From Styela clava (Eukaryota; Chordata; Ascidiacea; Stolidobranchia; Styelidae): a stretch of DNA of 64,000 nucleotides. Positions 24,191 through 36,017 of this stretch are shown here, one piece after another; positions within the stretch are counted from its first letter, which is position 1, and the number at the start of each line of letters is the position of its first letter. The translations under genes were made by a program, and so were the position numbers. Under the pieces are notes generated by a model. That model had not been told where the DNA came from. It made no database searches and worked only from the letters and a program-made list of their open reading frames with translations. The stretch covers positions 21,107,083-21,171,082 of the forward strand of contig NC_135258.1 of the NCBI RefSeq assembly GCF_964204865.1, in the 5' to 3' direction.

Positions 24191-26227
24191 CTTGATCTAA
24201 TTCTGTTTATCGCGATGTATAAAATCGTTTCCGGAACTTTTAGACGTACAACTAGCCTACTCTGTGGGTTACAAAAAATTACGTATGATTTGCATGATGA
24301 TGAAACAAACTTAATTCGATAAATGACTAAATACTGATGAAGGATTGATTGAACATGCGTGCACATATGACAAACCGTGTGCGGACCACTGCTAGAATGC
24401 ATTTATCCATTGTCCTAAACTATCAAATGTACCTAATCAATCTCTGATGCACAAGTGACGCACTGCAACAGTATGACTAACACAACGGCGTCATATGACG
24501 CTTTATAACAACGCTGTTGAAAGACATTGTCACTAAAACAACAATTACATATACATACCCTACTGTCTACTTTGCTAAATGAGGAATCACAGGAAATGTG
24601 GCAAGTTTGTTCATTCATCCTATGTATGAGAACCTTCAGACTCGTTCTAATAATTGTTTTGTTTTCGAAAACGTACGAGCATTTATGGTTTCCGGAAGAT
24701 ATTTTCCAAATTTCACACCACCATTGCTTCGACAACAAAGAATCGCTTTTTTGATATTTTTAAAATTTATAAGATATTCGTGTACATTTAAAATAACAGA
24801 ATGCGTGAAATGATGTCACCAACTTTTGCCTCGATGTCAAGTACAGATTTAGACGAATATCGAATATTTCTTATTGTATATCTTTTGTGGTTACATATGG
24901 TTCTATTTTGATAAATATTTGCGCCCTATAATTACAGGTATTGCAACAAAATATGTAATATAATATGTAAGGTAATTTACACTTGTAGACCTTTAGTGTT
25001 GTTAACAATGACATGCTCTGGTAGAAAAATACTTTAAAGGTTTATCGGTGACCAGATGGAATCGGCGGGTAGTTAATGTACAATAGATTTGAATGAAAAA
25101 CAGGGTGCATGGGTATAAGTAAAATCCAATGCGTTAATTCAAAAACATCGATACAAGTTTCCAGTAAAGCAGTAACATTATTCACAGCTCAACGACATCA
25201 TATATCCTCAGAATTTCCATCTACTCAGATCCAAAGCTAAATTCTTGTGTTTTGTAGTATGCTGTTTTCCGCATGGCCTCTAGGTTGATATCGCCGCCAC
25301 AATTGCAGCAATGAGCATAGCTCTTACTCTTTCAACTTTGTTTGACATTAGCAAATTCCTTTTCATATTCGAAACGGAACCCGTGCTTACGCTTACTCAA
25401 TGTCTAAATTATGGTTTGTCCTTGAAAACAGTACGGATCAATCAATTGAATCAAAATAAAAACTAGCAGCAACTTTTCTGAGTCTGAGACATGAAGCCAC
25501 GGCATAGTTCAATTATGGTCACGGTGGAACGGGGATAGGTCACAATAATAACTCAGCAAAGCGCAAATACAAGTTGCTCATAATGATAAACATCGTCCTT
25601 TGTTTCCATGGAAGATTTGTACGCAAAACACAAACGAGCCATCCATGTTTCTAAGAGAAAATAAGCACGTAACTCAAAAATGAGCACCTTTCTTAGAAAT
25701 AAGCACATCGTTACTTTATAAAACGCAAGCTAGAAAATAAGCACAAATCTTGGAAATGAGCATGATATGATAACCTTGTATATACCACAGACTGAAGTAT
25801 TTAAAAGATATTGGGGTGACATTTTCAAGTGTCAGAATGTTGTACTGCTATATTTTTGATATCATAGGTGTTAAACGCGGTTTTATTTAAATTTCTGCAA
25901 AGCGAAGTAGATCGTTGACTTCCACGCGATTTCATTGTTTGGTCCTGATGAGAGATAACGATGAAAAGCTAACGTAAGCGAGTTGTTTAAAAAATCATCT
26001 GTAACTTAATGACTTTGTCACTGAGGTCACGATATCCAAAACCGTGTCTTTATGCTTAGACATCAACGTGGTAGGCCCATATTGACGGAGAAGGTCGATC
26101 AACGATTAAAATTTAACAAGGCAAGTAATAGTGCCCTCGAACTCCTCCATTCTGATGTTCGCCGTTATGACGTCATAGACTCGACAAAACCCACCGCCAT
26201 TCAAGGCTCAAAATGGTCGGTATGGTT
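24191..26227. other. Intergenic, 5' flank of TDO2
   Basis: No gene recognised. Open frames on both strands at 24433-24754 overlap each other and lack family motifs. At 25660-25760 the motif aaataagcac or aatgagcac recurs several times as a small imperfect repeat. No clear TDO2 core promoter element was identified. Confidence 0.4.
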
Positions 26228-26235
26228 TACTGAAT

Positions 26236-27173
26236 CAGGGTTGCCATATTGGCTTTTTTAACGCCAAATTTGCCATTTTTGGCTTTTTCCAAACGCGTTT
26301 GGCGTCAGAATTTCCGTTTGGCTTTTTGGCGTTTTTTTGGCTTTTTTCAAGTCTATTCTAGTGCCTATTATTAGAATCATATGAAATAAAATATTTAGTG
26401 TGTAACAACTGAACAATAGTCTATTACCTGTACTTAGCTACTTAACATTAGGATTTCCTGGAGCATCGATTCCCTTGTTTGTTACATTGACTCTTAACCA
26501 TACCCAATAAGAAATAATTGCAGTTTCTGCAGCTGCTCAAACAGATGTTCAAGCAAGGTTGTAAACATTGCCTCGTTTTTACAGTTTTGCGTGTTATTTG
26601 TCAGTTTTACGTTCTGTTTCCAAAAAATAGTTGTATAACTTAATTTTCATTATGCCTGATATGGTTTATGTGAGCTTCAGTTTAATTCTGCAATTGCAGT
26701 AACGATGTGATTAACTACGCTAAAATTACTGAATAAGATATCAGTGAGCGGCAGGGGGTTAGATATTTTTTTAATAAAATTGATGGTTTATAACTTTTGA
26801 AAGTGAAAAAATTTTCAATAGTAGAGTACGATATAGGGAGAATTTTTCAAGGTTTAACAAGTTTAAGTAGAAACATGTAGGTATATTACATACTGACAGA
26901 CTGGAGCGGCACTCTGTATTGTATATATTGAATGGTAAAATAGTGCTGTTCGCTTGATATTTATTTTACTTTCTACAGTTGTATAGGAACTTTACTTTCC
27001 ATTCGTGTGCCTCACTGAATGAACTAATGGCTCTATATCATCATCAGTACATTGCCAAGGGCTTAAAATCTGACAAATCATGGGGCTTTTGTACTTAGTA
27101 AAATTGTTGGCTTTTTCTGGCTTTTTTATGTCTTGATTTGGCTTTTTTTGATCGTTGGGGTCTGGCAACCCTG
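26236..27173. mobile_element. hAT-type element with perfect 8-bp duplication
   Basis: A 938-bp unit with ends cagggttgccatattggctt and gggtctggcaaccctg, flanked by tactgaat at 26228-26235 and 27174-27181. The interior is AT-rich and contains no recognisable transposase, so it is a non-autonomous or eroded copy. Runs of ttggctttttt occur at both ends. Confidence 0.85.
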
Positions 27174-27181
27174 TACTGAAT

Positions 27182-28811
27182 ATTATATTCAGGTGACTAT
27201 GGTCCTAGGACCTCTGACCAAGTTTAGTATACGCATCAAACTTACAAAATAAATGGGCAGGAAATCAATGCATTGCATTGTGCAATTGAGATATAAGATT
27301 GGAATATATTTCGCGGACCGGCAGGAAGGTTGACGCGGACCATCAATTCATTTTCGTCATGTTATTCTTGTATAAATCACACCTATGTCTTATTTGGGAA
27401 CTGGGAAAAACACTATGTTAATTATTATGATAACGATCACCCTAACTTTTATTTGATCCCAGTAATGTGACGGGTTATTAAAACCAATTATGGTTTAATT
27501 ATACCAACTCTCCCAATTATGATATCACACAGATGTCACCTTCCACGAACCCGCGTTTTTTTGTGTCTGTTGATTTGTGGAGAAGCAATGCCAATAATAA
27601 TACAATTATTGATTTCAAAGAAAAATGGCAGAAAAACAAAAAAAAACTATCATTTTCACGATGAATGGGAGGTGGATTTCCTTTTACCACCGTGAAATCA
27701 GCTCGCGTATGTCTCATTTGCGGGGCGATTATAGCGACGACAAAGCGAAGAGACATTTCACATCTTGTCACTAATACTATCCATTGGTCAGCGCCGTACG
27801 GGAAGAAAAAGCTTGCCTTTCAAATCAAACAGCAATCCTAAGTTACGAGATTAGTGTTGGGTTCAACTCAAGCCATCTTTGTGAATCAACTTTTTTTGAC
27901 ATGAACTTCACAATGAACTAAGCACGGAATACGCCTTACTAATGAAAATCTGCAAGACCCGCTCAGAGTTACAGTCTTAAGTTACACGCCGGAGTACAAC
28001 ACACTGAAGGAGAGCATTAGACCAGATTTGTTCGATTTTGGTTTTCTCCCTGTTGAAACAAGATGTTCATAATTAGTTAAATGTGTTTGTAAATGTAACA
28101 TTCGGCAATACAACTGTTAAGTTCATTTCATCTTAGGGTTATGCAGGGTGTTTGTAAAAAAGTAGGTAAATTGTGGACCTGTCATTTCCGAGGATAATAT
28201 TGTAGTGCTCACTTTAAAATCAATTTGAATAACAGTCAGTTTGAAAATGGAAGTGTCATTGCTAGTAATTTATTGGCTACGTTGTGATAATCGTTTGATT
28301 TCCCAAAGAATCCTAAAGTATATCAGTGTTTTTACTTGACTAAATACAAGTAATTATCAATAATTGAAGATTAATCGAGCAAATAGATATTTTTAAAAGT
28401 GCGCATTGAACTGGTAGCCCTCGGCTCAATCGGTACCTAGAAAGTAGCCCTCGGCTTCGGATATGTGGAAACAATGGGTGTTTCCCCGATTATCAACGTC
28501 CTTGCTTAGCTAATCAGCAAGATGCAAAAATCGACGTAACAATGGAAATTTATGCACCCACTCAGACACTTTGTAACTCGGATCGATTTTCAGACATGGT
28601 TATAAACATTTTCTCGTTTTCATAGCTTTGCATCCTATTTGTCATTTTTGGTTATGTTTCCGAAACCGCTCTTAAAAACGGTGATGTAAAGGTAGAATTT
28701 TTCTGGGGTCAAATGTCGGGGAAACGCTGCAAGGGACTTTTTCATCTGAATTCTAGTTGCAGAGCTTTCAGACAGACTTTATATTACTGCTATAGTGTAT
28801 CGGTGATATTC
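27182..28811. other. Intergenic, dispersed repeat pieces
   Basis: No gene recognised. The segment near 28590-28665 resembles 26555-26635 inside the preceding hAT-type element (ataaacattttctcgtttt versus gtaaacattgcctcgttttt), so it carries a second eroded fragment. A small duplication, agccctcggct, lies at 28416 and 28446. Confidence 0.4.
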
Positions 28812-28828
28812 AAGAGTTTTTGAGGTGA

Positions 28829-30272
28829 GGAGTAGTGTTTTCAAACTCTGATACAAGCAATAACAACTGGGAAGACTGTATGGATAATGTAAGGACTGTA
28901 ATAAGTGAACTGAAGGACATTCCTTTATCACTCGATGGAAAATGTCTATTGATCAAACTTAAAATTTTACCTGTTTTCTTATACTGTGCAAGAATATTCC
29001 CTATCCCGTTGTATATAGGAAAACAAATTAATGATATTATTGAAAAGTTTGTATTTAATGGTAGAAATACCTTAAGAATTGATACACTATGTGAAAACGA
29101 AAAATTAGGAGGATATGATATAATTAATATTCCTCTTTTTACAATGTGCATTTATGTCATGATTTCTTATGAATATTACTGTGATAGAATTAATGCTAAT
29201 ATTGAACACAGTAGACAATCCGTATATAATTTCATTGAATATAACATAGGGCAACAACTGCGTGTTATTTTTAAAATACCTGTAAATAATAGTGTATCAC
29301 ATACGGTACCTTTTTCCCCAATAGATATTATGGAGGAGCCATTATTACTTTCCTTCGGCAATATAACATTGCTGGAACTGATTTAGAACAAGGGAAACAT
29401 CGAATAATTTATAATAAAATAGTTGATAATTTGAAGAGGGGTGACAGAATAGTGTTTCTTAGAGATGGTAGTTTGGAAGGAGCTTGTTCAAACATACATT
29501 GTAAAATATTGGCTAATAATATGAAAACTTTAAATTATAAACTTATGTGGGACATTCTTTCACTAAAAGTTAAACCAAGGATTAGACATATTACTGGAAA
29601 TGATTTATGTGTACTTTCAGACTTTGTTCTCAAGAACCAGAATTTATATCTCATTTATTTTGGAACTGTGCATTTACACAAATTGTATATGATTATGTTT
29701 TTTCAGTTGTATTAAAAATAAACAATTGCGAGTTGAAAAATATTTATAAAACATGTATTTTACTAGAACTAAATAATCAGTGTTTTTCACATTTATCATT
29801 AGTTGAACGTAATGCAGTCATACTTCTTCTGTGTACTGCAAGATATAAAATATGGTTAGAACGTAATGCAGTTATTTTTGAAAATGTTAATCCAAGTGTA
29901 AATAGTGTCATAACAAGAATTAGAAAATCCCTTTTAGCAAGGAGAAATATAGAACAACTTAGACATAATCCTAGTTTTATAAAAGAACTAGACATAATTT
30001 GTAAGAATCTATGACTAATTGTATAAATTTTTATTTTTCTGCTATAAATTAAAAACATATAAATTAATGTATATTTACTGATAAACATGGGAAACTTTAT
30101 CTGGAATCAACAATGGAATAATACGAATTGCTGGATAATACTGAATGATGTTTACGAATATATTTGTTTATTAGATGTAACTATGTTCTATGATTATTAT
30201 TTTTTCATCATTTATTTATTTTTACAAAACTGTTATGAATCCACAACGTGGACCTTTAAAAAAAAAAAAAAA
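28829..30272 (+). mobile_element. 5'-truncated LINE with poly(A) tail
   Basis: A 1.44-kb retrotransposon fragment. The target duplication aagagtttttgaggtga occurs at 28812-28828 and again at 30273-30289, right after a run of A's (about 30258-30274). The coding strand is plus, in three successive frames (28835-29386, 29431-29715, 29607-30014), so at least two frameshifts have occurred. The protein pieces match the C-terminal region of reverse transcriptases of the L1/Tx1 type: FVFNGRNTLRIDTLCENEKL, a GGYDIINI block, then an RLCSQEPEFISHLFWNC zinc-knuckle. The catalytic domain and endonuclease were lost by 5' truncation. Confidence 0.88.
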
Positions 30273-30372
30273 AAGAGTTTTTGAGGTGATTCATTTTGGG
30301 AATTAAAGCAATCAAATGCATACAAAAGTAGTGAACGATTTCTGCTAACTTATTTCTGTACCTGAACTTTAG

Positions 30373-31046
30373 GGGTCTAGTATAGTTTAGGGGTCTGGTA
30401 TAGTTTAGTACCGTACCACATGTACTTCTAGTTGACCTGGCTCAACAATTTTTTCATATGTCAATCCTAACCACCACCTGACTACGTCACCGAAAAATTA
30501 CGTCATTTCGACGTCACAGTGGCGTAATAAGGCCCATGGAAGTATGCGGATGGTCGTCCAAAACGATCACCCGAAATCGAGCAAGCAATTTCTCTCGTTT
30601 TTTCGTCACAACGATCACGATAGGAGGGTCTCATGTACTTTCGTACCTAACATACTTCTGGTGGGCGTAGAATAACAATATTTGCATGTGTCAATCCTAA
30701 CCCCCACCTGACTACGCCATCCACAAATTATGTCTCTACGACGTCACAGTGACGTAATAGAGCCCCTTAATCTATACGAACTGTCATCCTAGACGCGCTC
30801 ATCTGCGCACCCGAAATCGAACGACTATCTCTCTCGTTTTTTCGTCGCGACGATCCAATATGAGAGAGATCGCTGACGTTAGTAAGTTCTTTATCGTCGG
30901 CGCCGATGCCATTTCGGGTGATCGTACGTATATTTGGCAAGCTCTATGACGTGATTGTGATGTCGTAGTGACGTAATTTTTGTTATGCAAAATTCGTTAT
31001 GCTACGCCCACCGGAAGTACATGTGGTACTAAACTATACTAGACCC
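30373..31046. mobile_element. MITE with terminal inverted repeats
   Basis: The left end has ggggtctggtatagtttagt then accacatgtactt (with the first 19 bases duplicated in tandem). The right end, aagtacatgtggtactaaac tatactagaccc, is its inverse. The interior contains two diverged copies of a block with tgtcaatcctaacc and cacctgactacg. No coding capacity was seen. An eroded relative occurs at 50113-50370. Confidence 0.75.
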
Positions 31047-31093
31047 GATAGATGTGCATCAATAGATCAGTACAGTAAAAAGAATTTTTAATG

Positions 31094-31398
31094 TTTATTT
31101 GGCAGATTTTGCATGGGTTCGCAGGTTCGAATCCCATGCGGGGATGGTTATGTGCGAGAGGATTACTGGACTCCTCAACGCTGTAGGGTGGTTCATGTAA
31201 CTGCTGGTCGATTACGGCTTCTTTCACTACTGCACTATCAAGTCCATGCTTCCAAAAGAAACAAATACTGGTAACTAATCCCATACCTTACATGGAATGG
31301 TAACTGGACGAGAGGCCGTGGTTCGCCATATGGTTAAGATGTCTTATCGGCCTTCCTCTCCCCGTATAAATATGTAAATCCTTTTCTATTTACATACT
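31094..31398 (+). mobile_element. tRNA-derived SINE, 5'-truncated
   Basis: It has a B-box-like ggttcgaatcccatgcgggg, a middle block ggttatgtgcgagaggatta and a 3' end ccatatggttaagatgtctt ... tatgtaaatcc. The A-box head present at 35030 is missing. It ends about 35 bases before the splice acceptor that precedes INTS8. Confidence 0.75.
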
Positions 31399-31422
31399 GA
31401 TTCTGATTGTAATTTTTTTTTC

Positions 31423-31433
31423 TATTTTTGCAG
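31423..31433 (+). promoter_or_regulatory. 3' splice acceptor before INTS8 start
   Basis: The polypyrimidine run tttttttctatttttgcag ends at 31433, 27 bases before the INTS8 ATG at 31461. The coding sequence itself has no intron. The site therefore serves either a 5'-UTR intron or spliced-leader trans-splicing, which is common in tunicates. Which of the two cannot be told from the sequence. Confidence 0.6.
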
Positions 31434-31460
31434 GCATAAAACAGTTATTTTGAATTGAAA

Positions 31461-34460
31461 ATGAATGATCTGGCTTTTCCCAATGCACCTGCAACGGATA
31501 CAGTAGTTTGGTATGAATTTCTACTTGATGATGACAAATTGAAAATACATTTGGATTCTACAGATCCTGATCCAAGTGGTACAGAACTGATTAAAAAGTT
31601 TTTCGAACAAGCGAACAAACCAATTAATGACCAGGGCAAAATTTTAGCACCACCAGAGAACCAAAGAAATTTATCATTAAAATGTTTGGCTTTGCAAACT
31701 GCTGCACTTTTACATTGGGATCTCAATCTATTTGAAAAAGAATTGCCAATGTCAAGTCGACATCAATTGTTGAGGGAGTTGCTGGCGTTTTGTAATGCTA
31801 GCTCTTTTCCATCACACACAGTTGATATCAAAAACCAAATCATAACAATGCACGATCATACTATAATGGCAATCGTATTGTATTGTAGATGGGCAGCCAG
31901 GACTGTGGTCAAATCTGCATTTCCAATGAAGCCTGGGGGTCGAATTACTCCCACTGCTCCTACACCAGGGTTTTATCAGCCAAATGCACAACAAAGATAT
32001 GAGGAACTCAAATCACAAATCGTTTCTATCGTCAAAGATCAATGTTTTGATATTGTTCAAACTTTAGAGTCATTTTTACAGCAAGTTAAAAGACCAGTGT
32101 ATGTCCCTGATTTTGATGTTATAAAAAACAAGCAGCTATGTTCAACTGAAGAAACCACAGGCTGGCTGATATCACTAGAAGAATTACATGCACAAGTTTG
32201 CTATGACTTGGGCTGTTTGCATTTTATGCATGGTTTCTATGACAAAGCTTATGAAATGTTCGGCCACGTTAAAGAATGGTTGAAGTGTTTTACAGATACT
32301 TCAACTGGATATTGTGACGTTAATAACGATACATTGAAGGGTTATTTGATTGCATGTGCTTCTCTTAATCCGGACCAAGAAGTGGTAAAAAGTGTGAGCA
32401 ATGATACTATTTATCATAAAGTATTAAAGTGTCTGGAGAATATAACAAGCTCTGATATACGTGAGCTCGGTACATTGTTAATGGACGACATCAAACTCAA
32501 TGAACTTTCGATGTCTTTCCGTGACCAAATTGAGCAAGATATTTTATATGAAAATCAGCAATCTACAAATCTTGACTTATATTTTGATGTAATTTGGTCA
32601 AACGCACTGTGTAGAACAGTAAGAGGATATCCACAGCCAAGTTGCTTATGGACGTATGAACTGAATGTTGCTCAACTGCAAAAAATATTAGGATTTGTCC
32701 AAGAATGTTATAGTTGTTTGTCACGGAAGGGAAGAAAAAAATTGGGAGGATTTTTATACTCTCTTCACAACAATCTTTTTAAAGAACCCTTAAGACATCA
32801 TCTACTGCAATGTGAAGTTACACGACTTTGTCTTTCTCCCAAGGACTTGCATGATATGGAGCAGCGCGAAACTAGTCGTGACAATGTTGTGGTGCAAGAT
32901 TCTCCGACCAGCCCGGACAGTGCTTCATCAGGACCAGTTGTTGCAATAGAACTTGAATGCCAGTTGATCACCTGTTTCGAACCGGATGTACTGAAACAAA
33001 CATTGACTAAGCTCCATAAAATATCTCCCGAAAGCCAGCACTGGAGGATATGTGACAAGTGGAATATAACGCAAGATTATGAGTCTGTATTGAAGGGAAT
33101 CAGTGTTACAATCAGCCGGGATTTGATGTACATTTTGTTAGCAAAAGTGAATCAATGTTTGGCTGATTCTGATCAGTATCAGACAGCAAAGCATATACTG
33201 AATTACATTCGAGATCATGGAAAAAGCCTTTCTTTTAAGTTGCACAAGATATCTGCTAATGAACTTCTGCGAATAGAGTTACTTGAATTAATTAATGACC
33301 CCAGTTTGAAGTTTTCGAGTGAATCTGAATGTCATGAGCTACGGGAACAATTATCTGATGTTATAAAGAGAGCTATTCAACATCTCTCAAGCAGAACTTC
33401 AGATGTCGTTCCTTCGCCGCCGGAACTCGCAGATTTGAGTATAGCCCTTCTTTTGAACTTAGAGGGGGCAAGTTTTTTTGATTCGTTTGCAAGTCAGTCT
33501 GATGGACAAGTGCGATTTGCTAAAGTTCTATCCAAGGTACACGCCAAGATTTCGTCGTCTTCTCCACCTCACCAAGAAGCAAAACGATCAGCCAGTGATC
33601 TCTGGACCATTTTTACAGCAATTTTTGCTGCAACAACCCACCATCAAAGACGAAGCCAGGATAATTCAATCACAATTGCTAAAGCGAATGATGTGCCAAC
33701 AGGACTCATGTCTCGCCCAGCATTATTGGTAATGTTGAAGAAACTTAAGAATCCAAGGTTACTGCGAATCATCCTTTCTCTTCTAATTCGTCTTCACAGC
33801 ATCTGTCAAGAAGATATTCTGATAGATATCAAAGTTCCTTTGTTAGATTTATGGCCATCTTCATCATCTGGAATTCAGCATACAATCAGTGCCGCGTGTG
33901 TGGTAAATGCTGTCCGAGAAGTGCTTGCACACTGCCTTAAAATTCAGCCCCATTATCCTCTTTGGTTACATACCCAAGCTGATGTGGATTTTGCTTATTG
34001 CAATTATCCTGCTGCATTTAGGAATTATTTGAAATTGATCGCTGTTCAGTCAAATTTTTTCAACAGAGACTTGTTAAATTCAGGCATATTAGATAGTCAG
34101 ATGGTGCGAAGAATGGTCAAATGTTGTCTACAAATGAGGTGCAATACACAGGCTGCAGTTCTTTGTCAAATGATCAAAGAAGTCGATTACTCCACTGCAT
34201 TCAAAGCTTTACAAGAAAGTCGAGAGCGCTCAGATGCTATGGAGGTCCATTATCGAGAGCATTTTTGGGATGTAGAATTGCTAGAGTACGCTACATGTAT
34301 GCATCGAGATTCTGTGGAAGTTGCTAAAAAGGAATCGGCAACGCGAGCTCTAGCAAATCCTGATTTAAATGTTTGCAACACACCAAAAGTTTTGAAAGAA
34401 GCGCAGTCATTTAAAAGCAGACGTTTTTTCAGATCGCTAGCCAGACAGTTTCTGGTTTAA
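31461..34460 (+). CDS. INTS8: Integrator complex subunit 8, intronless, 999 aa
   Basis: INTS8 is a helical-repeat scaffold subunit of the nuclear Integrator complex, which processes snRNA ends and terminates paused RNA polymerase II. In known complexes it links the phosphatase module (PP2A) to the core. The protein aligns along its whole length with animal INTS8 (human about 995 residues). N-terminal WYEFLLDDDKLKIHL is followed by PENQRNLSLKCLALQTAALL, then central CQVCYDLG-like and DLMYILLAKVNQCL, then a C-terminal IDYKTAF-type region reading EVDYSTAFKALQESRERSDA and a basic end. The ATG at 31461 is chosen because an in-frame stop lies at 31449-31451 and the conserved N terminus begins there. 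There is no intron in 3 kb, whereas the vertebrate gene has many. The frame is undamaged, and no poly(A) tail or target duplication was seen, so an expressed gene is more likely than a processed copy. AATAAA lies at 34489-34494. Confidence 0.95.
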   Translation: MNDLAFPNAPATDTVVWYEFLLDDDKLKIHLDSTDPDPSGTELIKKFFEQANKPINDQGKILAPPENQRNLSLKCLALQTAALLHWDLNLFEKELPMSSRHQLLRELLAFCNASSFPSHTVDIKNQIITMHDHTIMAIVLYCRWAARTVVKSAFPMKPGGRITPTAPTPGFYQPNAQQRYEELKSQIVSIVKDQCFDIVQTLESFLQQVKRPVYVPDFDVIKNKQLCSTEETTGWLISLEELHAQVCYDLGCLHFMHGFYDKAYEMFGHVKEWLKCFTDTSTGYCDVNNDTLKGYLIACASLNPDQEVVKSVSNDTIYHKVLKCLENITSSDIRELGTLLMDDIKLNELSMSFRDQIEQDILYENQQSTNLDLYFDVIWSNALCRTVRGYPQPSCLWTYELNVAQLQKILGFVQECYSCLSRKGRKKLGGFLYSLHNNLFKEPLRHHLLQCEVTRLCLSPKDLHDMEQRETSRDNVVVQDSPTSPDSASSGPVVAIELECQLITCFEPDVLKQTLTKLHKISPESQHWRICDKWNITQDYESVLKGISVTISRDLMYILLAKVNQCLADSDQYQTAKHILNYIRDHGKSLSFKLHKISANELLRIELLELINDPSLKFSSESECHELREQLSDVIKRAIQHLSSRTSDVVPSPPELADLSIALLLNLEGASFFDSFASQSDGQVRFAKVLSKVHAKISSSSPPHQEAKRSASDLWTIFTAIFAATTHHQRRSQDNSITIAKANDVPTGLMSRPALLVMLKKLKNPRLLRIILSLLIRLHSICQEDILIDIKVPLLDLWPSSSSGIQHTISAACVVNAVREVLAHCLKIQPHYPLWLHTQADVDFAYCNYPAAFRNYLKLIAVQSNFFNRDLLNSGILDSQMVRRMVKCCLQMRCNTQAAVLCQMIKEVDYSTAFKALQESRERSDAMEVHYREHFWDVELLEYATCMHRDSVEVAKKESATRALANPDLNVCNTPKVLKEAQSFKSRRFFRSLARQFLV

Positions 34461-34800
34461 ATCCTATCTGAGCGACAATTGCCATACTAATAAATAACTC
34501 ACTTTGCAACATTCAAGTCAAATTTTAGCTTTTTGGGGGTGTTTGAGGAAGAATTTTATTTTTTTTGTGTAATTGAAGGCTAAATATGGTTCATGTGAAT
34601 AGAAATGTGGCAGTGTGTGGGCTTATCATCTTACTGACATGCAATTTCATCTACAAGTTTCAAATGTCGGCGACGTTTCATCTTGGGCCGAAATTCCGAG
34701 TTCCCAACATTCATTACTTGTTTATTTTTCCGCTTTACTGGCAATCAAACCGAACAACCGTTATCCGATAAACGAATTAAGTATGCAATTGTGCAGCAGT

Positions 34801-34872
34801 GATCAAAAAGCACTTGTTGGTGATTTTGATCAAAAAGCACTTGTTGGTGATTTTGATCAAAAAGCACTTGTC
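34801..34872 (+). repeat. 27-bp tandem repeat, 2.7 copies
   Basis: The unit gatcaaaaagcacttgttgg tgatttt is repeated almost exactly, with the third copy ending after cacttg. It lies 340 bases past the INTS8 stop. The open frames across it have no other support. Confidence 0.85.
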
Positions 34873-35029
34873 GACACGGCACTCTTATGTTGTGGATTTT
34901 CGGCGCTCCCCTTCAGCAGTTTTAAATGGCGCGGTTTGGAATAGGCCACGTGAGGCAGATCAATCAATCATTTATTCGTCGTCACAAATGCACAAAAAAA
35001 TTGGCACAGGAAATAAATATAATAATATG

Positions 35030-35352
35030 GCGCGGCGGTGTGGCTCAACGGGCTAAGCGTTAGGAATACGCTCGCCACCGCACCTCTAATGACTCTGCGT
35101 GGGTTCGAATCCCATGCAGGGATGGTTATGTGCGAGAGGATTGCTGGCCTCCGCGCCGTCGTTGGGTGGTTCACGTAACCGCTGGCCGGTTACGTCTTCC
35201 TCCACCACCAAGTCCATGCTTCCGAAAACAAACAATATAACTCATCCCATACCCGACTTGGAATGGTAACTGGACGAGAGGGTGTCGTTCGCCATATGGA
35301 TACGCCGTCTTATCGGCTTTCTTCCCCCCGGGATAAATATGTAAATCCTAAT
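35030..35352 (+). mobile_element. tRNA-derived SINE, near full length
   Basis: The head contains an A box (tggctcaacggg) and a B box (ggttcgaatcc) at tRNA-like spacing in a sequence that otherwise does not fold as a tRNA. A body follows with ggttatgtgcgagaggattg, a segment ggttacgtcttcctccacca, and the 3' end taaatatgtaaatcc. This is the most complete head among the copies in the window. Confidence 0.85.
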
Positions 35353-36017
35353 AATGATAGTTGTGCGACAGGAGTCGCGACGGACCTTCTTAGGTCTTCA
35401 AGCAGCGACACCTAAAGCGCTGTTACTGGTTCAATGTAAAAAATAATTACATTTGCTACAAACATTGACTATGCAATAGTCGTTATGGTGGATATATTTT
35501 AAATTATTGAAAAAATTCGCAGCAAACGCAACTTTACTAAAATCATATAATAAAAGAAGAAAAACAACTCAAGTATAAATTTATGAAAAAGACATACTTG
35601 GATAAATGTATATAAGTTACATGGAAGACAAACGACTAGCGAGGGGATAATGATTACAACAAAGACAATTTGGATAAATTGTAAGTGTTTAAGTAGAAGT
35701 TAATAAGCTTTATGAAAAAAACTTGCAACAAAACTCACTATTTTGAGAATCTTAAAACGTGTATACGTTATATATATATATATACAATGCGCTCCACAGT
35801 AGGTTGGCATAAAATTTATAAAAGGATGGTAGGCATATGCTTGCACAATAAGTTGACATATACGAATTTGGGCATATTACAAATTTTCTGCATCTGTAAC
35901 ATAAAATCACTTTGGGCCATTAGATTCTGCATTGTAGACTAACTTGTTGTATATTTTAGATTCGTATTATTAAATATGAAATGAATTCATTGCTTTACTT
36001 TTGAATTAGCCCTAATT
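35353..36017. other. Intergenic, microsatellite and repeat edge
   Basis: No gene. A short (ta)n tract lies at about 35769-35784. From about 35960 the sequence belongs to the dispersed repeat described at 35960-36990. Confidence 0.4.

Noticed and set aside
24433-24813. Overlapping open frames on both strands
   Set aside because: No family motif, no splice context, and mutual overlap on opposite strands.
31455-31460. A start of INTS8 two codons upstream
   Set aside because: That codon is TTG. The first ATG is at 31461 and fits the family N terminus.
35030-35120. tRNA gene suggested by A and B boxes
   Set aside because: The head does not complete a tRNA fold and is followed by a conserved non-tRNA body found in several places, so it is a SINE.
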